NCBI GenBank assembly: GCA_027575765.1 | Contig: JANBPT010000227.1 | Span: forward strand, 1 to 53,022 | DNA from: Tieghemiomyces parasiticus | Lineage: Eukaryota > Kickxellomycota > Dimargaritomycetes > Dimargaritales > Dimargaritaceae | DNA length: 53,022 nt | Reading direction: 5' to 3' | Shown here: one piece after another, positions 25,863 through 35,045 of the stretch | Numbering within the stretch: position 1 is the stretch's first letter | Layout: each line of letters begins with the position of its first letter | The notes under the pieces: generated by a model | What the model saw: the letters and a program-made list of their open reading frames with translations, nothing else | Database searches by the model: none | What the model was told of the DNA's origin: nothing | Made by a program: the position numbers and the translations under genes

Positions 25863-26451
25863 TATTTCCGTAGAATGCCAAACATAGCCTAATGCGACAA
25901 GATGGACGTGGCCTCACCACCGGCCTAACGTTAACCTAAACGTGGCAGGGCTGTCGTCATCACCCTATCATGGCTGTACTCAGGCGTGGTGAAACCTTAT
26001 TCGCTGTTAGGCCCACGCATCTGCCATTCCAAGGTTCGAAGGTGCGAAAGGTTTCGAAGTTGTTTCACCCAATACCGTTCCAGTGGGAAAGGGATGCTAC
26101 TGACTGATGTGCCAGGATATCAGTCGTGGTGCCAGTGGCTCCCTCCCCTTCCTCCTGCAGCATTCTCGAGCTTTTAAAGCCCCCCTGCTCTACACCGCCC
26201 TCTTGAGCCTCCCTAAAAACATCCTACTCCGGTCACTACATGTCAACCTCGGTCGTGGCTACTACCGGGTCTCCAGCATCTCATTTCAGTCCAACATTTC
26301 ACACATTAGTTTTGTGTTATCAATTCGTGCCGCTCCCTCACGCATCCTGCGCATCCTCCTACCACATACTTATCGACACCTCGGCCACCATTGCAGGGCG
26401 CAGCGTCATCCTGTCTCACCCCACTGTTCAAAACCCGCTCGTCTAACGCGC
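25863..26451. other. Promoter region of SEC12
   Basis: No separate gene recognised. The reading frame of Sec12 stays open upstream to about 26107, but that translation is unlike the family and is taken as 5' UTR. CT-rich tracts precede the ATG at 26452. Confidence 0.4.
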
Positions 26452-28041
26452 ATGGCTCGCAATCGCAAATCTCTAGGTGGCAAGGCCGCCAAGTCCCGCG
26501 GCAAGAGTGCCCAGCGGGAATCGTTTGACTCGGCCACGACCACCACCAACGACAAGACCACCTCCACCGCGCGGTCCGGCCGTAAAAGTACCGAGAAAGA
26601 CCATTTGCCAGACCCGAGTAACGATTCGAACGAATTAACCGAAAAACAGGTTCCGACGGCGACGATGACCAAGCCGGCCCGTCACGTTGAGCCGTTCCAA
26701 TTCGTACCCGGTATTCCTGTTAATTGCTTGAGTGGAGTCGGTTCCCACCCGTCCCTGTTCGTGCTGGGTGGCGGCGGCGGCCCCAGTCGCTCAGGCGTGG
26801 CCAACAAAATTGTAGGTTTTGAATCCTGAGGTTCCCCTTCCAGCCGTGGTCGTGGTGCGGCTCTCAACGTTACGTCCACGGGCTGGAGCCCGCACAGTCC
26901 CTATCCTCTCACTCTCTGACATATCCAAGCCAATTAACAACCTGACCTGTTCACCTACTCATTCATCGCCGTCCCCCACCCTTGCCTTACCCAGCAACTC
27001 AATTATATTGATGACGAGACCCACACGGTCACCACCCTCGCCACGTACAACATCCCGGCTGGACAGGACGCCCCGACCAGCATCTCTGTCCACCCGACCC
27101 TGGACGTGATCGCGTCTGGTATCAACTTCGATAAGGACACCGTGGAGGCCGGGCGCAACCAGAGCGCACGCACTTTCCGCTTCGATATTACCCAGGGCGA
27201 AATTGAACCTGTCAAGACGGTGGCGGTGCTGGAGACCAAGACATTGAACGACTACCAAAAGGTGACCGTGTTCAGTCCCAAGGGTGACCGACTGCTCACC
27301 GGAGGCAGCGAGGGCTCGATCCACCTGCTAGAGTACCCGTCACTAACCAACGTCTTCCCAGTGCTCAAGTCGGAAAGCGGCGAAATAATGGGCGCAGACT
27401 TTAGTGCGTCGGGTGGTCAGTGCGCGGTGGCGACGGGCAAGGAGGTGAGTGTCTTCTCGACGCGGACAGGCAAAGGAGTTCAGCATATCGAATGCCCGGT
27501 CTACAAAAACAAACATGCGTGTCGGTTCCGCACCTGTCTGTACGGTCGCGGGCTGACCAAGGACTATTTCTACACGGTGGTCAACACACTCGACCGCGAC
27601 AGGTCGCTGGTGGCCAAGTGGAGTACACGGACGTGGGAGATGGAAACCTTCCGCACCGTAAGCCGGTTCCCCATCATTGCCGCCGCCATGCACCCCGACG
27701 GCCAGTACCTTGCCGTGGCCACCACCGAGAACACCGTGTATATCCTCGATTCCCACAGCTTCCGTACCCTCGCCAAGTCCACGGGTCTCCACAGTTTCGC
27801 CATCACCTCCCTGGCCTTCACGAGCGATGGCTCTTATTTGATCAGTGGGTCTATCGATAATACCTGCGGTATTGTGCCGATCCCTGACACGTTCCCGGAG
27901 AGTCAGATGAAGAAGCTGATCTTTATCCTCCTTGCCATCATCATCGTCCTCGTGAGCGTTGTTTACCACCTTCATAATTCCCCCGAACCCCTCATTGCCC
28001 AGAAGATGCGGGAGGCCCAGAAACCTAACGTCTTCGAATGA
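26452..28041 (+). CDS. SEC12: Sec12/PREB-like guanine nucleotide exchange factor for Sar1 (ER membrane)
   Basis: Two exons, 26452..26811 and 26995..28041 (donor GTAGGT, acceptor CCCAG, phase 0), 468 aa. Sec12 loads GTP onto Sar1 at ER exit sites to start COPII coat assembly. The cytosolic seven-bladed WD40-type propeller begins at FQFVPGIPVNCLS. The glycine-rich loop FVLGGGGGPSRSGVANKI, which in yeast Sec12 forms part of the potassium-binding K-loop, is split from blade 1 by the intron. Later blades show VTVFSPKGDRLLTGGSEGSIHLLE and FAITSLAFTSDGSYLISGSID. A single membrane segment (KKLIFILLAIIIVLVSVVY) near the C-terminus leaves a lumenal tail of about 23 residues with no HDEL. An alternative start at Met72 (26665) would remove a basic, Ser/Thr-rich extension absent from yeast Sec12. 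The neighbouring gamma-COP gene encodes another early-secretory coat factor. Confidence 0.93.
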
Positions 28042-28838
28042 TGGGTAGTAGAGGCGTGGACTTTTTGTATCGTTATCATGGTTCCATTAACGACTAAGTG
28101 ACTATGTGACAACGCCCCCTGCTCTTACTAACTTTCTAGGGGCCCGGCGGACATATCAGCTTGCACATGTGCGTGTCTTTCTCCGCTTTATCATCATGGT
28201 AGTATACCTTCCGATTGCTTTACTCCCAATCCTCTCGTACATAAGCGTGCCTGATGGACACGGACGCCGGCCGTTTCCGCCCCCATCCATCCTAAAATCC
28301 TTATAACGTGCTTCCAAAACTAATTAAACGCTTTAGTATGACTTGGCTAGTTACATTGTAATTCAGGGTTGACGGATAAGACTGGCGCTTACCAGGAAGA
28401 GGTTAACCCAAGGGCCAGTGGTACCCAGCTCCAGCAGCCCCAGTCGACGGTCACGCCCGTCAAGCTGCCAGCTGAGCGCAGCCTACGCTTACCCCACCCC
28501 CAAGTCACTCACTACGGATGGGATGACCCCTCCCCCTCCCCCTAAAACGCTAACCTATCAAACGGTGTTCGTGGCGGGGCTGTTATAGTACCGTGTAAGC
28601 CCTGACCGGCCACCGAGGCACCTTGCAGTCCCTCCCTTCTCCAACGTCCGCTTGTTACATTCATCCGAAACCCATTACCCCCCGTGAACCTAGGAACAAC
28701 GCTTCCCTGCCATCTGCTTGACTTGTGCCCACTTCCCACCCACCGTTACTCATCTGAGGCATCTATCGTTTCACATTTGGCCTATCATCCCTTCATTGTC
28801 ATACGATTGCCAACTCCGCGGCGGCCCCCTCTTCCATC
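28042..28838. other. SEC12 3' UTR and SEC21 promoter
   Basis: No gene recognised. CT-rich tracts lie ahead of the gamma-COP start at 28839. No clear TATA or AATAAA was found. Confidence 0.4.
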
Positions 28839-31800
28839 ATGAGCATGTACAAGAAAGATACCGGTAGGTCACATACGGCTGGTCTAGCCGTTACCCCACA
28901 CCCAGCCTAGACCCGGAAGGAATCCTAATACATCCCTACCCTGACTCCTGCTGCGCTCCTCTGTTCCCCTCTCCCACCCTCCTCCACTCTGTCTCCAGAT
29001 GACGCCGGCATCCCGGCCCTCCTGGATAAGTCCACGGTACTCCAGGAGGCCCGCACGTTCAATGCCACGCCCATCATGCCGCGCAAGTGCCGCATCCTGC
29101 TGGCCAAGATCATCTACCTGCTGTACCAGGGCGAAACCCTAGGCACACTGGAGGCTACAGAACTCTTCTTTAGCATTACCAAGTTGTTCCAAAACAAGGA
29201 CATGTCGCTACGCCAGATGGTCTACTTGGCCATCAAGGAGCTGTCGACCATCTCGGAGGACGTCATCATGGTTACCTCGAGTCTCATGCGCGATATGCAG
29301 CCCAAGTCGGAGGTGGTGTACCGTGGCAATGCCATTCGCGCCCTGTGCAAGATAACCGACGTCGCCATGCTCCCCGGTATCGAGCGGTTTCTCAAGGCGG
29401 CCATTGTGGAACGTAACGCCGCCATCTCGTCCGCTGCGCTCATGTCCAGTTACCACCTGTTTTGGCAGGCCAAGGATCTGATCCGGCGCTGGGGTAACGA
29501 GGTCCAGGAGGCCCTGAACACCAAGACCGGGGGCGGTGGTGGTATCAGTGGCCTCGGTGGGAGCTTCTTTGGTGGTTCGAGCGGCGGCGGTAGCAACAGC
29601 CAGGCCGCCGCCGACGCTGCGGCCGCCGCCCACAGCACCATGGTGCAGTACCACGCCCTGGGGCTCCTGTTTGCCATCCGCCAGCACGACCGCATGGCCG
29701 TTGCCAAGCTGGTGCAGGGATTTTCGGCCGTCGGCGGCGGCGGCGGGGGCAGTCGCGGCGGGTTCTTTGGGAGCAGCAGCGGCGTGACCCTGCGCAACAA
29801 TATGGCCCACTGCCTTCTCATCCGGTACGCCTGCCGCGTTATGGAGAACGATGTGACGGTGGACCGCCAGCTGTATACCCTGTTGGAGGAGTGGAGCCGC
29901 CACCGCAGCGACATGGTGTGTCTGGAGGCCATCCGTGCCATCTGCAACCTGCGCAACATGAGCGACAAGGACCTGGCGTCGCCCATCGCGTCCCTGCAGC
30001 TCTTCCTCACGTCGTCCAAGGCCACGGTACGCTTCGCCGGTATCCGTACCCTCAACACGCTCGCAGCCACCCACCCGGCTGCCGTAGCAGTGTGCAACGT
30101 GGATATGGAGAATCTCATCACCGACGGTAACCGCAGCGTGGCCACGTTCGCCATCACCACTCTGCTCAAGACGGGTAACGAGGCGTCGGTGGACCGCCTG
30201 GTCAAGCAGATCACTAGTTTCCTTAGTGACATCTCGAGTGAGTTCAAGGTGATCGTCATGGAAGCCATCCGTGCCCTGGCCCTCAAGTTCCCGGCCAAGC
30301 ACGTCACCATGCTGACCTTCCTGTCTAACGTGCTGCGGGATGAGGGCAGCTATGAGTGCAAGAAGGCGGTGGTGGACGCCATGCTGGACATGGTCAAGGA
30401 AATCCCCGAGTGCAAGGAGGAGGCCCTGGCACACTTATGCGAGTTCATCGAAGACTGCGAGTTCAATAAGCTATCCGTGCGGATCCTGCACCTACTGGGC
30501 GAGGAGGGCCCGACTACGCCTACGCCGTCTATCTACATTCGCCACATCTACAACCGCGTGATTCTCGAAAAGTCCGTGGTGCGCGCGGCTGCCGTCAACG
30601 CCTTGACCAAGTTCGCCGTCAAAGTCACGGACCCGGCCCTCCAGTCCAGCCTGCGTATCCTACTCCGCCGGTGCCTAGAGGACCGCGACGACGAAGTGCG
30701 CGACCGGGCCACCTGGGCCCTAGCCGTCTGCGACAGCACCCCCGCCGCTGACAAGTATGTCCGCGACACGTCCAGCTACGACTGGGAGGCCCTGGAACTC
30801 AAGTTGTACCAGTACTGCTCCGACCCTTCCGCTGCCCAGCAGGGAGAATTTGATCTGGGGGCTGTCCCGCAAGTGTCCAAGGCCCAGGCCGATGCCCTCC
30901 GTTCCCAGCACGCCGGTCGGGCCATTACCGCTGAACTCGACGCCGCCAGCTCCCTACCGGCCTCCCGCCGGGGTCCTGGGGCATCACCGGCATCGGCTGC
31001 GGCCGCCACGGCTGGCAGTGATACCGTGGGTCGCGCCGGTCAGATTGACAGCAATGGCCCCGCTCCGGGGGAGGATAGCGCCGCGGCGGCCTTCCGCCGC
31101 CAGGAGCAGTTCGCGTCGGTGCTAAAGACCGTCCCAGAGTTTACCGATTTCGGACCCCTCCTGGTCAGTTCGGCTCGTCCCAGCGAGCTGACGGAGGCCG
31201 AAACCGAATACGTGGTCCGGTGCACGAAACACATCTTCCGGGCCCACGTGGTATTCCAGTTTGACTGCACCAACACCATTCCCGATCAGCTGCTAGAGAA
31301 CGCACTGGTGGTGATGGGCGGTGAAGACGTGGAGGGTTTGGAGGAGGTGACCACTGTCCCGGCCCCTCGGCTGGCCTGCGACGCCCCGCAACCTACCTAC
31401 GTGGCCTTCCGCAAGACCCAGTTTGACGGCAGCGATGAATCAGCCCTCGAACCCCTGGTGGGCACTTTCACCGCCACCCTCAAGTTTATGGTTAAGGACT
31501 GTGACCCGACTACCGGTGAGCCCGATAGCGACGACGGGTTTGAGGATGAGTACCAGCTTGAGGATGTAGAGCTCACCCTGGCCGATTGGATGCAACCGGC
31601 CTACCTCGGTGAACCGGCCAAGGTCTGGGCTGAACTGGAAGGCAGTGGCGCCGAGCGTGTGGAGACCTTTGCTCTGTCGGCGTTCGACAACCTCCAGGAT
31701 GCCCTCGACTCGGTAACCGAAATCATGGGCATGTACCCCAACGACCAGTCCCATCGCGTTCCGCCCAAGAAGGTGTCCCATACCGCCGTGCTCACCGCCC

Positions 31801-31934
31801 TGTACTCTGGTCAGGTCCGGACTATCCTCCGTGTGCGTCTTACCGTTGCCCCGCAGACCGGCGTTATGATGGAACTCGCCGTGCGTAGCCAGAGTGAAAT
31901 CGTCAGCGAGGCCGTCATGGAAGTGGTGGCCTAA
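28839..31934 (+). CDS. SEC21: Coatomer subunit gamma (Sec21/COPG)
   Basis: Two exons, 28839..28863 and 28999..31934, 986 aa. The 25-base first exon encodes MSMYKKDT and splices (donor GTAGGT, acceptor CTCCAG) in phase to DDAGIPALLDKSTVLQEARTFN, matching the conserved N-terminus (KSAVLQEARVFNETP in human). COPI gamma binds Arf1 and dilysine or p24 cargo during Golgi-to-ER retrieval. The HEAT-repeat adaptin trunk spans about residues 20-590, with hallmarks MVQYHALGLL, NRSVATFAITTLLKTG, AHLCEFIEDCEF and DEVRDRATWAL. After an Ala/Ser-rich linker (about 600-680) comes the gamma-appendage domain (about 700-986). Two glycine-rich insertions interrupt the trunk, at about 186-222 and 254-270. Both contain a GG-x-FFG-x-SSG core and are not present in yeast or human proteins as I recall them. 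The tiny first exon makes the start easy to misannotate. Confidence 0.96.
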
Positions 31935-31993
31935 GCGAACGAAACTGGTGGCGTCGCGACGGTTATTGTTTTTTGCTTATCAGCCACTCACAC

Positions 31994-32056
31994 CTACACA
32001 CACACAGACACACACACACACACTCTCTCTCCCTCTCTCTCTCTCTTTCTCTCTCA
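31994..32056. repeat. Compound (CA)n(CT)n microsatellite
   Basis: About 28 bases of CA dinucleotides pass directly into about 34 bases of CT dinucleotides in the gamma-COP 3' UTR, about 60 bases after the stop codon. Confidence 0.9.
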
Positions 32057-32203
32057 GTACTGGCCTATAGCACTCTTTCTGTTTGTCGTTGACAATCTAT
32101 GAGGTCAACCATGTATCTTCTTTTCGCGTCAAAACCTGTTTCGTAAAATTAAACAAATATATCTACGATGCTGTCAAAAGGGTTGCAGGCAATTTTTGAT
32201 GGG

Positions 32204-32209
32204 TTTATT
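32204..32209 (-). terminator. Polyadenylation signal AATAAA for Tsr4
   Basis: AATAAA on the minus strand about 60 bases after the Tsr4 stop codon. Confidence 0.5.
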
Positions 32210-32270
32210 ACTACCAACAGTGAATGCCAATCTCTGTTGAAGGTTGCCCCACACTAGGAACAGCAACACA

Positions 32271-34243
32271 TTACATGGTCTCTAGTTGCACGTAGACGCA
32301 CTCCTGGTAGTAGGCGTCTGTGGTAATATCCGCCCCGACGCCGCCGTGGCAATCACGCCCGCATACGTAGACGATTACTGTGCCCCATTCCATTCCGTGG
32401 GTATCAAATCCACCGGGCAGTTCGGCTGGTAGGACCGGGCCCGTCGCCCCATCTCCGTGGGCCTTGGATACTGTTGTCGCTGCCTTCATTTTAATTGCGG
32501 CCAATGAGCCACCCCCCTTCACTTTCTCCGCGTGTTTTTCTGTGTGAAGCATCAGCAACGTATTGGGCATCAGCTGGCATTCAAAGACCCGGGGGGCCTG
32601 GCAGTATGGGCAGGGCGGGACCCCGGCGGCGGTTACGGTCTGGTATCGAGGGATCGGCGCCCAGCCCATCGGAGACGCGACCGGCACGGTGCAGGTGAGA
32701 AGCGTGCGGGCCACCACGTCACGCTGAGAATACAACAAGGGGACCCCGCCCAGGTCGTACCGTAGACACTGATCGGGCCATTCAGATACCCGTTCAGTGA
32801 AACGTTGCAGTCCCCGGTCCATACCCGACGGGAGCGCGTCGCGTTCGTACTGTTCGCCCGCCCAGGACTCTCCACCGGCGCCACCACTGTCACTACCATT
32901 ACCGGCGGCTTCGGCGCGACGGGCTCCTTTACGAGAATAGGAAGTGGCCTGTGACGTGGTATCTCCCTGGGTAAGGGCCGACGCCAAACTGGCCGCTTCG
33001 CGCATTTCGACAGCGTACCGGCTGAGATCACTGGGAAGATCGTGTGTGCTGGGCGATGGCACCGGGTTCTCGAGGACTTCTTCAGTGGCGTAGAGGTAGA
33101 GACCTGGGAGGTGAGAGGAGGCCACAAGCGCATCGTTCTGAGAAACCCCGCTGTTTATAGCGTTGCTGCGGCTTCGGAGCGCAGTGTCCAGGGTTGCGCT
33201 TGTGGAGGCGTAGGTCGGGTTGGAAAGTGGGACGGGCGTGCCACTGGCGGTCCGCACTTGAATCTTCGCGTTGGACGAAACCTGTGATGCGTGCCGAAGG
33301 TAGCCGGCTTCTTCATCGTTGTCGTCATCGTCTTCGCTAGCGTCGCTGTCAGAATCAGAGGGGACTATGACCAGGTTATCGGATACACCGACGCGAGCTA
33401 GGCCCCCGGTTAGTTGGTCGACTGGTGTGTCGGTGAGTGGAACTGCCGAAGGCGTAGTAAGAGCGGGGGTGGAAGGTGCGATTGTCACGGGTTTCTTAAA
33501 TCCAGTACCCCATAGATCACCAAGTGCAAATGCCGGGTTAGCGACAGCGGATTTCGGTTGGGCAGGTATGGCCGGGGTGGCAGCGGGCTTGGCCGGGATC
33601 CGCTGGAGCTTTTCAGCGTACTCACGGTTGTAGCAGTGGCTGCGCAACGCTTTAAAGCTGATGATACAATCATAAAGAGGAATGCGACATAGGGGATAGT
33701 GGTATTTAGACGATAGCATCCGGTGGGTCGTTAATAACTATGAGCACGCAACGGCGGCCGGTTAAAATAAAGGTAATAATGGCCAGAGGCGATGAAGCAA
33801 TACACCATTACACCGATGCTTACCTGCCAGGCTGGCCCATGCACTGCTGCGAATTGCACCCCCAGATGTACAGAACCCGGTCGTAGGCCGAGGTTTCGAA
33901 CGGTGCATAATTTTGCAAGAGCAGGGGCATGGCCCGGCCGCAGTGGTCGCACTCGGCCGCGGTTTTGGGCGGAGGACAGTCAGGGTTCAGCCAAGTCTGC
34001 AAGCAAGGGGGGTAGTAATGAGGAGCAGAATGAGCCGGCGCGTTAGGTTTGAGCCTAGACCCTCGAACCCAGCGTTACTAGCAGGCGAGGTTAGTCGCAT
34101 TGTAGAGCGGGCCTACTTACCGGGACGCCCCCAATGGCAGTCGAGTACACGTCGTTCCCTTGCTGCGCGTTGCTGGCCTCGTCAGGCAGGCCCAGGTAGA
34201 CGGGCGACCTGGTTTGCTTGCGCTTGTTCTTTGCCTTGGCCAT
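32271..34243 (-). CDS. TSR4: Tsr4/PDCD2-family chaperone of ribosomal protein uS5 (Rps2)
   Basis: Three exons, complement(32271..33657, 33824..33996, 34121..34243), 560 aa, with canonical splice sites and matching phases. Yeast Tsr4 co-translationally protects Rps2/uS5 and is needed for 40S maturation. The N-terminus reads SPVYLGLPDE, then IGGVP|TWLNPD across intron 1, then a zinc-binding CDHCGRAMPLLLQNYAP...YIWGCNSQQC region, all typical of PDCD2 proteins. The middle is a long acidic, Ser/Thr-rich linker (DSDSDASEDDDDNDEE) of about 250 residues. The C-terminal PDCD2 domain follows: RFTERVSEWPDQCLRYDLGGVPLLYS, CPYCQAPRVFECQLMP, GMEWGTVIVYVCGRDC and YYQECVYVQLE, with four conserved cysteines. 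The start at 34243 is followed by a lysine-rich stretch. It is divergent from the SANT/U-box gene. Confidence 0.93.
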
Positions 34244-35045
34244 GACGGGATATACGATGAATGGGGAGAAATGGAGTCCGTGAAGGGTGTTGGTGCGATA
34301 GTAGAGAATTGAGCGCAGTGACTCGGTGCAATAGCGCGGACGTCACGTACAATGGTCAGCTCGGTAGCGTATAGGGTGGTAATGGGTGCTGTTAGGGTTC
34401 AAAACGCCAGAGGTGAGTGCCATGGGATGCCTGACTCTGACTACTCCCTAAAAAAAAAAAAACTTTGCCGTGGGAGGTTTGCTGGGTAGCGTGGCTGCGC
34501 TCACCAAAACCCATCCCTCGGCTTAGAGTAGTGGAAGGAGGAGGCAAACTTTTGTCGGTCTGGCCTCTGTGAGCTGCTCGAAGACTGTTGCAACGTGTGG
34601 TGCGTGTGTCTGCGACACCATCCTGGCATTTTCATCCCGCAGGACGAATTTTTGGTCCCATTTAGTTCCAGGGCGCTGTCAATGCGGCAGCCGGTTAATC
34701 AAAACAAATGGCACACCTTTCGCCGTGGGGCCTGTAAGTGCGGCTGACCCGCTCTGGCTGCACTGTGCCCTTAGCCGAATTGTCATGGCGAGCCAGGTGG
34801 GTAGCTAGAGAAGGGGCGTTAGGACCACCGCACTGCCATGCTGGAACCCTGCTTCTGCTCCGCCTCTCTTGCTTCCCAAGGCGGCCTACTTCGCTGTTTA
34901 CCTATTCGTCGCGCTTCATTGTACCTTACTCCTAATACGGCGTTGGCTGTTTGTCTTACCCATCCCCACGGCTTGCATTCAGGTCCCATTTCCTCCCACT
35001 CTACTTTCTCGGTTTTTGGAATACCACATTGTTTATATATATAAT
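34244..35045. other. Divergent promoter region, TSR4 / SANT-U-box gene
   Basis: About 800 bases between two divergent start codons. No gene recognised. It contains an A12 run near 34450, CT-rich tracts near 34990, and a TATATATATAA element ending one base before the ATG at 35046. Confidence 0.5.
35034..35044 (+). promoter_or_regulatory. TATA-like tract adjoining the SANT/U-box start codon
   Basis: TATATATATAA ends one base before the proposed start codon. If it acts as a TATA box, transcription would begin inside exon 1, after the first ATG and before Met26 (35121-35123). If not, it is AT-rich 5' UTR. Sequence alone cannot decide. Confidence 0.3.

Larger units (their letters stand above)
31935..32270. 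other. Convergent 3' regions of SEC21 and TSR4, with microsatellite
   Basis: Holds the two 3' UTRs, a CA/CT microsatellite and the Tsr4 polyadenylation signal. No gene seen. Confidence 0.5.

Noticed and set aside
29208..30434. 408-codon open frame antisense to gamma-COP
   Set aside because: Shadow of the coding strand caused by high GC; its translation has no domain pattern.
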